The position numbers and the translations under genes are program-made. Source: Amycolatopsis thermophila (GTDB taxonomy: Bacteria; Actinomycetota; Actinomycetes; Mycobacteriales; Pseudonocardiaceae). From it: a DNA stretch of 64,000 nucleotides. This document shows, in pieces, positions 17,078 through 25,086 of this stretch. The number at the start of each line of letters is the position of its first letter. The stretch's first letter is position 1. The notes below the pieces were generated by a model. The model ran no database searches, had not been told where the DNA came from, and was given only the letters and a program-made list of their open reading frames with translations. The DNA lies in the NCBI RefSeq assembly GCF_030814215.1, contig NZ_JAUSUT010000001.1:3472001-3536000 (forward strand), given 5' to 3'.

Positions 17078-18283
17078 TCACGGCCAGCGCTGCGCCGCCG
17101 GGCGGCCCAGCGGCGGGCTGGAGGGGGTGCGGGCGACGGCGACGTCGGCGCCGCCGTGCCAGTCCACGCCGAGGCCGCGCAAGGTGACCGCGCGGCTGAT
17201 GTCGGACGGCGAGACGATGCCGACGAGGCGGTCGGCGTCGAACACGAGCGCCCGCCCGTCGGCGCACCCGGACATCCGGGGCAGCAGCGCGAGCAGCGGT
17301 TCGTCCGGTGTGGCCCGCGGGATTTCCGTTGGCGGGCAGGCGATTTCGCCGAGGAGCGTGTTCGGGCGGTACTCCGGCGGCACCGCCCGCATGCGGGTCA
17401 GCGTGACCAGCCCGGCGAACCGGCCGACCGGGTCGACGAGCGGATAGGCCGAGTGCTGCCGCTGCATGGCGTTGTCCCGCAGGAAGGTCGCGACCGTGGT
17501 GGCGGCCGGCGCGGTCACCGGCCGCGTGGTCATCACGTCCCGGACCCGCATCGCGGCCAGGCTGGTGCCCAGTTCGGCGTCGCGCTCCTCGGCCAGGGCC
17601 AGGTTCACGATGAACAGGCCGACCAGCAACGGCCACACCCCCAGCCCGACCGGCCCGCGCAGCAAGGTCAGCACGCCCAGCCCGATCACCGCGAACCCGA
17701 GGAACCGGGCGGCGCGGGCGCTGCCCAGGGTGGCGCGGTGCCGGTCGCCCCACGCCGCCCACAGGATCGACCGCAGCACGCGCCCGCCGTCCAGCGGGGC
17801 GACCGGGATCAGGTTGAACACCGCGAGGGTCAGGTTCAGCACCGCGAGGTAGCCGAGCACGGCGCCGGACAGCGAGGTGCCGATCGGCGAGGTCATCCAC
17901 GTGGCGAACCCGAAGATCGCCGCGAGCAGCAGGCTCACCAGCGGTCCCGCGAACGCGACACGGAACTCCACGCCGGGTGAGCGTGGTTCGCCACGCAGCC
18001 GCGCCACCCCGCCGAGCAGCCACAAGGTCACCTCGCGGACCTCCAGCCCGGACCGCCGGGCCACCAGCGCGTGCGCGAGTTCGTGCGCGCACAGCGAAAC
18101 CGCGAACAGCGCCGCGGTGATCAGCCCCGCCACGACGTAGGCGAAACCCCCCTGCCCCGGCGCGAGCTGCGGCCACTGGGTGAACGCCAGCGCGACGACC
18201 AGCACCCCGGCCATCCCGAGGACGCTCCAATGCAGACCCACCCGGATGCCTTCGAACCGGCCCAGCCACACCGTCGACGCCAT
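17078..18283 (-). CDS. Rip3-like site-2 protease (M50) with CBS domains
   Basis: This 401-residue membrane protease has the zinc motif HELAH (H67, E68, H71) at the end of a membrane helix, and a second active-site motif FNLIPVAPLDGG further on. It has about five to six hydrophobic segments in 15-215, then two CBS motifs (about 230-350) that bind adenine nucleotides. This plan matches mycobacterial Rip3 (Rv2625c), which I recall as a DosR-regulon member. Substrates are unknown. ATG 18283 is preceded by GGGGAGAG. It heads a minus-strand group ending with the GH13 gene. Confidence 0.88.
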   Translation of the reverse strand: MASTVWLGRFEGIRVGLHWSVLGMAGVLVVALAFTQWPQLAPGQGGFAYVVAGLITAALFAVSLCAHELAHALVARRSGLEVREVTLWLLGGVARLRGEPRSPGVEFRVAFAGPLVSLLLAAIFGFATWMTSPIGTSLSGAVLGYLAVLNLTLAVFNLIPVAPLDGGRVLRSILWAAWGDRHRATLGSARAARFLGFAVIGLGVLTLLRGPVGLGVWPLLVGLFIVNLALAEERDAELGTSLAAMRVRDVMTTRPVTAPAATTVATFLRDNAMQRQHSAYPLVDPVGRFAGLVTLTRMRAVPPEYRPNTLLGEIACPPTEIPRATPDEPLLALLPRMSGCADGRALVFDADRLVGIVSPSDISRAVTLRGLGVDWHGGADVAVARTPSSPPLGRPAAQRWP

Positions 18284-18426
18284 GATCTCTCCCCTTCCCC
18301 TGGTGCCCCGCACCACCTACCCGCCACGGACCGTTACTGAACGTTTTCAGCGCCACGGTTTGGTTTCGGCCCGGAACGGGAAGGCTCAAGCACCGACGAC
18401 CGGCGTGAGACAGGGGACCGGCGAAC

Positions 18427-18816
18427 ATGGACGTGTCACGGAACAGTGAGGTGGCGGCCAGCTGCGGGGGGCTGGCGGAACAGGCCCAGCAGGCGACGCG
18501 TGGGTTGTACCACCGCGCCTCGGGGGTGGGCGGTGTAACCGGCATCGACGGTGCCGACGAGATCTTCCAGGTGCTCGGATCACTCAAGCTGCTGTCGCAG
18601 AACGTGGCGCGCAGCCTGCCCGAACTCGGCACCTGGCTGGAACGGCAGTTGTGGCTCGGGAACCTGGACGTGCCCGGTGATCAGGGCGGGTTCGAAACCC
18701 TGGTCACCTCGGTCTTCGACGCGACCGCCGCGCTGGCGCGCGCGCAGGAGATCACGGTGCAGCTGTGCCAGGAACTCGCCACGGCGCAGGCGGCGGCCAA
18801 GGAGCTGTCGTACTGA
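18427..18816 (+). CDS. Hypothetical protein with ESX-like helical pattern
   Basis: This 129-residue protein is Ala/Leu/Gln-rich and mainly helical. The C-terminal part (SVFDATAALARAQEITVQLC) suggests a long amphipathic helix, and WLERQLWLG is a conserved-looking centre. There is no signal peptide and no catalytic motif. The layout resembles small proteins found near WXG100-type genes, but no WXG motif is present, so this is only a comparison. The gene stands alone, divergent from the site-2 protease. Confidence 0.6.
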   Translation: MDVSRNSEVAASCGGLAEQAQQATRGLYHRASGVGGVTGIDGADEIFQVLGSLKLLSQNVARSLPELGTWLERQLWLGNLDVPGDQGGFETLVTSVFDATAALARAQEITVQLCQELATAQAAAKELSY

Positions 18817-18855
18817 CCGGCCGGCCGTGGCGCCGACGCCTCCGGCGACCCACGC

Positions 18856-19065
18856 TCAAGAACGCGGCGCGGGGATCTCCGGGAACGGGGTGTGCGCCCG
18901 GCAGTTCGTGCAGACCAGCAGGGTCGCGAGCGCCTCGCCGGCTTCGTCGACGAGCTTGGCGATCCGCAGGGCGGGGTAACCGCATTCTTCGCACGGCACC
19001 GGGGGCGCCGCGCGGTCCGGGGCGATCAGTATCCGGGTTGCCGGTCGGGGCTGGCTGAGGGTCAT
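18856..19065 (-). CDS. Small zinc-ribbon-like protein
   Basis: This 69-residue protein has two Cys pairs, CEEC (about 25-28) and CTNC (about 52-55), spaced as in zinc ribbons. Its ATG overlaps the stop of the PfkB kinase gene as ATGA (19062-19065), which supports real, coupled translation. The function is unknown. Confidence 0.6.
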   Translation of the reverse strand: MTLSQPRPATRILIAPDRAAPPVPCEECGYPALRIAKLVDEAGEALATLLVCTNCRAHTPFPEIPAPRS

Positions 19066-19967
19066 GGTTGCTTCCGCGACTCGAGGATGCCGGGGTTGAG
19101 CCGGGGCCGTCCCCCGGCGTGTTCGGTTGTGCTCGCCGCTGCCGCGACCGCCGCCCGTGCGGCGGTGCGCAGCTCCTGACCGCGCGTGAGTGCGCAGGTC
19201 AGGGTCGCGACCAGGGCGTCTCCCGCGCCGGTGGTGTCGACGACGTCCGCGTCGTCGTGCGGGAGGAACTCGTAGCCGGCCCGGCTGACGAACACGTTGC
19301 CGTGCCCGGCCACTTCGAGTACTGCCAGATCGAGCCCGTGCGCGAGCAGCATAACGCCCGCTTTGACCCCTTCGGCCACATTGCCGACGGGCTGTCCGGT
19401 GAAAATCTCGGCTTCGTGCGCGTCCGCGCGCAGGATGTCGGCGCAGGCGAGCAGGTCCTCGTCGGCGGGGACGCCGTCGAGCACCACCCGCGCGCCGCCT
19501 TCCCGGGCGATCCGGGCGGCGGTCCGGACGGTCGCCGCGGGCTGCTGGAGCTGGAGGACGACCGAGGACGCGCCGCGCAGCAGACCGGCCGCGGCGAGCA
19601 CGTCGTCTTCGGTGACGAGGACGTCGTCAGGGATGTCCTCGAGGTAACGCCACTGGCCGTGGTCGTCGACGACGTTCACGATGAGCGCGGAGCGTGCGTG
19701 CTCGCGCACCACGGAGCGGGAGACGTCGATGCCGTCGGCGGCGGCGTGCGCGAGGAGGTCGTGCCCGGCGCGGTCGTCGCCCACCACGGCGAGCAACGCG
19801 ACCGGCACGCCGAGTTGCGCGACGCCGACCGCCTGGTTCGCACCCTTGCCGCCGAGCACCTCGTCCCGCGAGCGCACCGCGGCCGCGGTGCCCGCCGCCG
19901 GGGCGTCCGCCACGCGCAGGACGAGGTCACGGGCGATCTGCCCGACCACGACCACCTCTGGTGTCAC
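19062..19967 (-). CDS. PfkB-family carbohydrate kinase (ribokinase-like)
   Basis: This 301-residue protein carries the PfkB N-terminal signature region VLGGKGANQAVGVAQLG and the C-terminal signature DTTGAGDALVA with the catalytic Asp. The early GGKGANQA motif is closest to ribokinases, so phosphorylation of ribose or a similar sugar is likely. No sugar transporter lies beside it. It is the third gene of a minus-strand group: membrane protein, tiny gene at 20026-20193, this kinase, and the zinc-ribbon gene. A sequence identical to half of the MarR-type operator found at 23075 lies upstream at 19993-20003. Confidence 0.85.
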   Translation of the reverse strand: MTPEVVVVGQIARDLVLRVADAPAAGTAAAVRSRDEVLGGKGANQAVGVAQLGVPVALLAVVGDDRAGHDLLAHAAADGIDVSRSVVREHARSALIVNVVDDHGQWRYLEDIPDDVLVTEDDVLAAAGLLRGASSVVLQLQQPAATVRTAARIAREGGARVVLDGVPADEDLLACADILRADAHEAEIFTGQPVGNVAEGVKAGVMLLAHGLDLAVLEVAGHGNVFVSRAGYEFLPHDDADVVDTTGAGDALVATLTCALTRGQELRTAARAAVAAAASTTEHAGGRPRLNPGILESRKQP

Positions 19968-20025
19968 GGCGGCAGCAGTACCCGATTCCGAATCGGACTA
20001 ATCAACCCGAACGGGCTTATCTCTG

Positions 20026-20193
20026 TTAGAGGGCGGCGGCCTCGCCGCGGAGAGCGCTGTCAAGGGGCTGGGTGACCGGCTCGTCGTCCGGCCGAGCGTG
20101 CCGCGGGGGCGTATCGCGCCGGGCACCGGCGGTGAGGGCCGGACCGCCCCACTTCGGTTCCCGGCCGGCGTCGTCGAGGCGGTGCCTGCCCAT
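20026..20193 (-). CDS. Very small protein (55 residues), unknown
   Basis: An ATG at 20193 follows a strong ribosome site (GGGAGGACACC). The frame runs 55 codons to TAA at 20026-20028. The product begins MGRHRLDDAGREPKWGG and is hydrophilic, rich in Arg, Pro and Asp. It lies between the membrane-protein gene and the PfkB gene in the same direction. The good ribosome site is the main evidence; I recognise no family. Confidence 0.5.
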   Translation of the reverse strand: MGRHRLDDAGREPKWGGPALTAGARRDTPPRHARPDDEPVTQPLDSALRGEAAAL

Positions 20194-20268
20194 GGTGTCC
20201 TCCCGGTTCGTACCTGGGCGCGGAATACCCCTCGGCGGTTCCGCTACACCTGCCCCCGGACGGGTGGG

Positions 20269-20808
20269 TCAGCGCCGGCGCTTCCGGACGGTCGCGGAGA
20301 AGGTCGCGGCGGTGACGAAGCCGTACGCGACGTGCGGCACCAGGTCGCTGAGCCAGTCGGCCAGGCTCCACTTCCGCGGGTCGGTGATGCGCAGGACGGT
20401 CATCGGCCCGTTGGCCGCGACCAGGGCGGCGCCGGTCGCGGCGAGCCCGCCGGTCAGGACGTCCGGCCGCCAGCCCGCGCCGTGCAGCGCGCCGTAGGCC
20501 GCGCCGACCGCGGTACCGGTGGCGAGCCCGAGGAGCGCGCCGAGACCGCTTTCCCGGGCCTGCCGGTGCTGCTCGTCGCCCGGGACCCGGGTGCCGAGGG
20601 CGTGTGCGATCTTGCGGACGGATTCCTCGGGAGTCGTGCTGGGCGGCCGTCCGCGCACCGCCATGTCGGCGTAGGTCGTGGCGTTGAGCGCGGTCGCCCC
20701 GGCCGCTCCGGCCGCGGCGCCCCGCAGGATCGCGTTCAGCATTTCCGGCGGATACCCGTGCGGATCGCGCGCAACCGCCTTGACCTCTCGCGTCATCGGC
20801 AGGAGCAT
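20269..20808 (-). CDS. Hypothetical membrane-associated protein with Gly/Ala helices
   Basis: This protein of 175-179 residues has Gly/Ala-rich hydrophobic segments (AILRGAAAGAAGATALNA, GALLGLATGTAVGAAYGALH, VLTGGLAATGAALVAANGP) and a basic C-terminal end RKRRR. It resembles small inner-membrane proteins annotated only as hypothetical in actinomycetes. Either ATG (20808 or 20796) is possible; neither has a clear ribosome site. It is upstream of the 55-residue gene. Confidence 0.65.
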   Translation of the reverse strand: MLLPMTREVKAVARDPHGYPPEMLNAILRGAAAGAAGATALNATTYADMAVRGRPPSTTPEESVRKIAHALGTRVPGDEQHRQARESGLGALLGLATGTAVGAAYGALHGAGWRPDVLTGGLAATGAALVAANGPMTVLRITDPRKWSLADWLSDLVPHVAYGFVTAATFSATVRKRRR

Positions 20809-20899
20809 CGTCGGGCGGCGTCACACTCCAGGGTGAAAACGTGTGAGTGATCAAGGAACGGGTAGCTGTTTCCCGGTATGCCGACTACGTGGAGTGGCG

Positions 20900-21925
20900 A
20901 TGGAACGCCTGAACGTGGCAATGGTGGTGGACAACGCCTCATTCGGCAGCGCCGAGGTCTACATCCGGCGGCTGCTGCGTTTCCTGCCGCCCGAGGTCGC
21001 CCCGAGCCTGGTGGTGAGCGAGAACCTGGCCGGCGCGTTCCCGGAGCGGGTGCCGGTGCAGGTCGTGCCGTCCGCGCTGGGCAGCATGTGGGCGCCGCAG
21101 GTCGAGGCGGCGCTGCGGGCGCTGGCGCCGGACGTCGTGCACGTCAACCTGGTCGACGCGGGGGTGAACCTGGCCGCGGTGCAGGCGGCGGAGGCCGTGG
21201 CGCCGACCGTGGCGACCCTGCACCGGGCCGGTGGTGCGCCCGCGGCGAGCGTGGTGTGGGACTGCTACCGCCGGCTGGCGCGGGCGGTGGCGCCGTCGCG
21301 GGTCGTCGAGGCGAAGCTGCGCGAGCTGGGGACGCCGGCCGAACGCATCAGCCGCGTCCGGCCCGGCGTGGAGATCCCGGACGCGCCGGTGCGGGTCGCG
21401 GAGCGGACCCCCGTGGTCATCGGTGCGATCGGCGGGGTGACCGGGCCCGATCTGCTGCCCGCGGTGGCCGCCCTGCACCGCCGGGGCCGCGCGGTGCGGG
21501 TGCTGGTGGCCGGTGACGGGCGGGACCTGGCCGAGCGCGCACGGGGGCTGCCGGTGCGGTTCCTCGGGCGGTTGCGGGACGTAAGCGCTTTCTTGCGCGA
21601 GCTGGACGTGTTCTGCCTGCCGTCGCGGCGGGACACGCTGTCGCTGGCCGTGTTGGAGGCGATGGCGCACGGGCTGCCCTGCGTGACCACGGCGGTCGGC
21701 GACGCGGTCGAGGAGCTGGCCGGCGCCGCGATGATCGTGCCGCCCGGCTCGGCGGACGCCCTGACGGCGGCGCTGGACCTCGTCACCACCGACGGCGCGC
21801 TGCGCCGCAAGCTCGCCGAAGCCGCCCGGGCGCGCGCCCAGCGGGACTACGACGTGCGCCAGACGGCGGCCTCGATGGCGGCGACGCTGGTGGCCGCACA
21901 CGCGGTGAGCAGCCCGGTGCGCTGA
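20900..21925 (+). CDS. GT4-family glycosyltransferase
   Basis: This 341-residue GT-B glycosyltransferase has an N-terminal acceptor domain (VAMVVDNASFGSAEVYIRRL) and a C-terminal donor domain with the GT4 signature DVFCLPSRRDTLSLAVLEAM, GLPCVTTAVGDAVEEL. It should transfer a sugar from a nucleotide donor, retaining the configuration; donor and acceptor are unknown. ATG 20900 follows GTGGAGTGGCG. It is a single gene, 3.5 kb from the heptose-type cluster, and could take part in the same glycan, which is a guess. Confidence 0.85.
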   Translation: MERLNVAMVVDNASFGSAEVYIRRLLRFLPPEVAPSLVVSENLAGAFPERVPVQVVPSALGSMWAPQVEAALRALAPDVVHVNLVDAGVNLAAVQAAEAVAPTVATLHRAGGAPAASVVWDCYRRLARAVAPSRVVEAKLRELGTPAERISRVRPGVEIPDAPVRVAERTPVVIGAIGGVTGPDLLPAVAALHRRGRAVRVLVAGDGRDLAERARGLPVRFLGRLRDVSAFLRELDVFCLPSRRDTLSLAVLEAMAHGLPCVTTAVGDAVEELAGAAMIVPPGSADALTAALDLVTTDGALRRKLAEAARARAQRDYDVRQTAASMAATLVAAHAVSSPVR

Positions 21926-21962
21926 GGGCTGCTGGGGTGGCGCGGGGCGTGTCGGGGGGTGG

Positions 21963-22350
21963 GCGGCCGGTTCGGTGAGGAGCTGGCTGGGCGTGGGTTG
22001 CCTGGGGGTGCGCGGTGCCGTGGATGGTGGGCGGCGCGGGCTGGGCGGGAAGGTGGCTCGGCCGTGGGGGTGGTGCGATGCGTCGCGGGCGGCCGAGTTC
22101 GGTGAGGATTTGGCTGGGCGTGGGCGGCGTGGGTTGCGTGGGAGTGCGCGGTGCCGTGGATGGTGGGCGGCGCGGGCTGGGCGGGAAGGTGGCTCGGCCG
22201 TGGGGGTGGTGCGATGCGTCGTGGGCAGCCGGTTCGGTGAGGAGCTGGCGGGGCGCGGCCGCGTGGGGGGTGCGCTGTGCCGTGGACGGCCCGGCGGGAA
22301 GGTGCCTCGGCCGTGGGGGCGGTGCGCTTCGTCGTGGGCGGCCGGGCGCG
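21963..22350. repeat. Three tandem copies of a 126-136-bp GC-rich unit
   Basis: The 0.7-kb stretch between the GT4 gene and the marR gene is gene-free. It contains a tandem repeat whose unit begins near GGTTCGGTGAGGAGCTGGCT and includes GGTGCCGTGGATGGTGG and GGTGGCTCGGCCGTGGGGG. Landmark words recur at 22011, 22147 and about 22273, giving periods of 136 and 126 bp. The third copy is more decayed, and the end drifts into unrelated GC-rich sequence. Frames through it give only low-complexity products. Confidence 0.65.
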
Positions 22351-22626
22351 GTGAGGAGCCGGCGCGAGCGCATGGGGCGGTGAACTGCGGGCAGCCGGGT
22401 CCGATGAGGAGCCGGCACGGTCCGAACGGGCGATCCGCCGTGTCGTGAACGCTGAGCAGCTGGCTGGGCCTGCCCACGCCTTGTGACGCCGGGGGCGCCG
22501 CGCACCCGTCCGAGGGCCGCCCGCGCTGCGTGGCGAGCGGTGGCGCAGGGTGGCAGTTGTGGGGCGCGCTGCACCGTGCCTCTCCGGCGTGCCGGGCCGC
22601 GCACCCTGCCGCCGCAGGGCGTCCGG

Positions 22627-23046
22627 TCAGCGGTAGGGGTCGGTGATCTCGCAGAGCTTCCCCAGCGCCTCGCGCAGCTGGGTCATCCGCCGCTTGCCCA
22701 CGTGCTCCTCCCACTCCTTCTCGATGCGCGCGATCTCGTCCTCGGCGATCGGCGCCGCCGCGCGGGCCTTCGCCGTGGCCTGGATCAGCCGCGCCCGGCC
22801 GTCGGTCGGGTCCGGGACCCGCCGCACGTACCCGGCCCGCTCCAGCTGGTCGACCAGGAACCCGGCGGTCTGCTTGGTCACCTGCGCCGCCTCGGCCAGC
22901 TCGGTCAGCCGGCTCCCGCCCGGGTTGAGCCGCTGCAGCAGCCGCGCCTGCGCGAGCGTGACGTCGAACCCCGCGGCCCGGATCGCGGTCATCACCCGGT
23001 TCTCCAGGTGCCGGTACGGGATGTAGAGCAGCAGACCGGTGTTCAC
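22627..23046 (-). CDS. MarR-family transcriptional regulator
   Basis: This 139-residue winged-helix regulator has the recognition-helix region SRLTELAEAAQVTKQTAGFLVDQL and the wing DPTDGRARLIQATAKA typical of MarR proteins. GTG 23046 follows AAGGAG at good spacing. It is divergent from the DinB-type gene; a perfect palindrome in the 75-bp gap is the likely operator for both. Ligand unknown. Confidence 0.88.
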   Translation of the reverse strand: MNTGLLLYIPYRHLENRVMTAIRAAGFDVTLAQARLLQRLNPGGSRLTELAEAAQVTKQTAGFLVDQLERAGYVRRVPDPTDGRARLIQATAKARAAAPIAEDEIARIEKEWEEHVGKRRMTQLREALGKLCEITDPYR

Positions 23047-23074
23047 CGCGAACTCCTTGACGATGGTCAGAGAC

Positions 23075-23093
23075 TCGGACTAATCTAGTCCGA
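23075..23093. promoter_or_regulatory. MarR operator candidate, perfect palindrome
   Basis: The sequence TCGGACTAATCTAGTCCGA has perfect 8-bp arms around ATC. It lies 29 bp upstream of the marR-type start and 29 bp upstream of the divergent DinB-type start, the usual position of an autoregulating MarR site. Confidence 0.7.
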
Positions 23094-23121
23094 CTATCTT
23101 ACCAGTTTCGGCGAGGTTCCC

Positions 23122-23727
23122 ATGGACCACAACGACAAGTGGCTGGCGATCGACGCGGAACGCGCACGCCTTGCCGATCTCCTCGAGACCCTGACCGGCG
23201 CGGAGTGGACGCGCCCGTCGCTGTGCGCGGGCTGGACGGTGCACGACGTCGCCACCCACGTCGCGCTCGCGCCCCACACCTCGGTCGGCACCGTCCTCAA
23301 GGCGGCGGTCCGCGCCCGCGGCAGCTTCAACCGCATGGTCGACACGCTGACCAGGGCGGAGTCGGCGAAACGGTCACCGGCCGACGTCACCCGGATGCTG
23401 CGCGGCGGCGTCGGCGTGCGGCGGCTGGCGCCCGGGCAGACGCTGGACAACGCGTTGATGGACGTGCACGTCCACGCGCAGGACATCGCGATGCCGCTCG
23501 GCCGGCACCTGCCGATGCCGTCCGGTGCGGCGGTCGCGGCGGCCGAGCACCTGTGGGAGATCGGATTTCCCTTCCACGCCCGCAAACGGCTCACCGGTCA
23601 CCGTCTCATCGCGACGGACGCCGAATGGAGCGCGGGCGAGGGTGCGGAGGTCCGCGGCCCGATCCAGGCGCTGGTCATGCTGCTGGCCGGGCGCACCGCG
23701 ACGCTGCCCCAGCTGTCCGGGATCTAG
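23122..23727 (+). CDS. Maleylpyruvate-isomerase/DinB-family (mycothiol-dependent type) protein
   Basis: This 201-residue protein shows the metal-binding histidine pattern of the mycothiol-dependent DinB fold. The first His lies in GWTVHDVATHVALAPH and further His residues in LMDVHVHAQDI. Such enzymes add mycothiol to, or isomerise, small electrophiles. The divergent MarR gene and the shared operator suggest a response to a small aromatic or electrophilic compound. ATG 23122 has a GAGG site before it. The stop codon overlaps that of the convergent DUF4383 gene. Confidence 0.78.
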   Translation: MDHNDKWLAIDAERARLADLLETLTGAEWTRPSLCAGWTVHDVATHVALAPHTSVGTVLKAAVRARGSFNRMVDTLTRAESAKRSPADVTRMLRGGVGVRRLAPGQTLDNALMDVHVHAQDIAMPLGRHLPMPSGAAVAAAEHLWEIGFPFHARKRLTGHRLIATDAEWSAGEGAEVRGPIQALVMLLAGRTATLPQLSGI

Positions 23728-24185
23728 GTGGCGCGGCTCTCCCGGCGGCGCTCGACGGCGGTGAGTCCCCAGCCGAGCGCGATCATGCCCACGCCCAGGG
23801 CCAGGTGCAGCCAGTTGTCGGCGTTGTTGAGGGGCACGAAGTTGGCGCCGCTGTGCTGGTCGATCGCGAGACCGTAGACCCACAGCACGAGGTACGCGAA
23901 CCCGCCGATCACCAGGAACCCGCGGGACCCGCCCGGGCTGCGGGACAGCGCGAGCCCGATGATGCCGAACAGCAGGTGCACGATGTTGTGGAGGACCGAC
24001 ACGGCGAACACCCCCAGGAGCAGGGCGCCGGAGTGGTGCCCGGCGAAGGTGAGGTCGTCGTAGTGGCTCGTGATGCCCGGGATGAACCCGAGGACGCCGA
24101 CGAGCAGGAACACCACGGCGACCAGGGCGGCCGCGGGCTGCACCGGCCGCCGTGTCGTCGCCGCGGTTGCGGAACGCCCGGTCAT
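23724..24185 (-). CDS. DUF4383-type four-helix membrane protein
   Basis: This 153-residue protein has four hydrophobic segments: AAALVAVVFLLVGVLGFIPG, LLLGVFAVSVLHNIVHLLFG, GFLVIGGFAYLVLWVYGLAI and WLHLALGVGMIALGWGL. The conserved VLHNIVHLLFG and the NWLHLALG ending are those of DUF4383. The function is unknown. ATG 24185 follows GAAGGAG. The gene overlaps the convergent DinB-type gene by 4 bp. Confidence 0.82.
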   Translation of the reverse strand: MTGRSATAATTRRPVQPAAALVAVVFLLVGVLGFIPGITSHYDDLTFAGHHSGALLLGVFAVSVLHNIVHLLFGIIGLALSRSPGGSRGFLVIGGFAYLVLWVYGLAIDQHSGANFVPLNNADNWLHLALGVGMIALGWGLTAVERRRESRAT

Positions 24186-24372
24186 GGTCACTCCTTCAGG
24201 ACGAAGTGAGCACCGGGTAACCCGGCCGTCCGCCGCGAAACGCGGTGAGCCACGCTGACGCGCCCTGACCCCGGTCGGGAGACTGCGCCTGGCGAGGCGG
24301 GTGGTCGCTGCGGCGGGCATGGCCGACCGGTCCAGCCGCCCGCCGCGTCCCCAACCGCTCAGGACAGAACAG

Positions 24373-25086
24373 CTAGTCGAAGAAGCGGGCCAGGTGCGCC
24401 GCCCCCGGCGGCTCCGCGGAGTCGTCCTTGACGGGGCGCAGTTCGGCGAAGATGCTGGCTCCGTCGCAGCCCGCGTGGAGCGGGAACCACGTCCGCGGCG
24501 AGCCGGGGCGGCGGCAGATGCCCTTGATCGTCTGCACGTCCAGCAACCGCACGTGCGTCGGGTCGGCGACGGCGTTCACGTAGCGCCACCACGGCGACAG
24601 GACGAAGGCCACCCCGTCCGGCCGCAGCACCCGGTGCACCTCGTCGACCAGCGGCAGGAAGTCGATCAGGTGCTCCAGGATGTGCACCAGGAACACCCGG
24701 TCGGCGCACGAATCCGCGAACGGCAGCGGCGCCGACACATCCGCCCGCACCGACACCTGGTCGGTCGCCAGCAGGTCCACGCCCACGTTCCCGGGGTACT
24801 GCTTCTGCCCGCCGCAGCCCAGGTCCAGGATCAGCGGCTCCCGGCCGCCGACCCGGACCCGGTCCCACACGCCGAACACCCCGTCCAGGCGCCCGATCAG
24901 CTCGCGGGCGGTGTCCAGCTGCGCGCGGTCGCCGACCTCGCCGGTCAGGTGCGCGACCCCGCCGTCGAAGCGGACCTCGAGGTCGAGGCCGCGCACTCGT
25001 TCGTCGTGTTTGAACAGTTCCGCCGCGGCCCGCTGCAGGAACTCGTCGCGGAGCCGGAGCCGGTGCTGGGAAACGGGTTCAGTCAT
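24373..25086 (-). CDS. BON-domain/SAM-dependent methyltransferase fusion
   Basis: This protein has 237 residues from ATG 25086, which is preceded by GAGG. The N-terminal part (about 10-75) looks like a BON domain (HDERVRGLDLEVRFDGGVAH, LTGEVGDRAQLDTARELIG). A class I methyltransferase follows, with motif I ILDLGCGGQKQYPGNVGVDL, the acidic VRADVS, and LVHILEHLIDFLPLVDEVHR, HRVLRPDGV. BON domains usually bind membranes or lipids, so the enzyme may act on a lipid-linked glycan. The start overlaps the GT2 gene by 8 bp, which ties it to the heptose-type cluster. Confidence 0.8.
   Translation of the reverse strand: MTEPVSQHRLRLRDEFLQRAAAELFKHDERVRGLDLEVRFDGGVAHLTGEVGDRAQLDTARELIGRLDGVFGVWDRVRVGGREPLILDLGCGGQKQYPGNVGVDLLATDQVSVRADVSAPLPFADSCADRVFLVHILEHLIDFLPLVDEVHRVLRPDGVAFVLSPWWRYVNAVADPTHVRLLDVQTIKGICRRPGSPRTWFPLHAGCDGASIFAELRPVKDDSAEPPGAAHLARFFD

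Noticed and set aside
21930..22620. Minus-strand frames rich in Pro/Ser/Thr over the tandem repeat
   Set aside because: They repeat with the DNA unit, stay open in more than one frame and have no motif.
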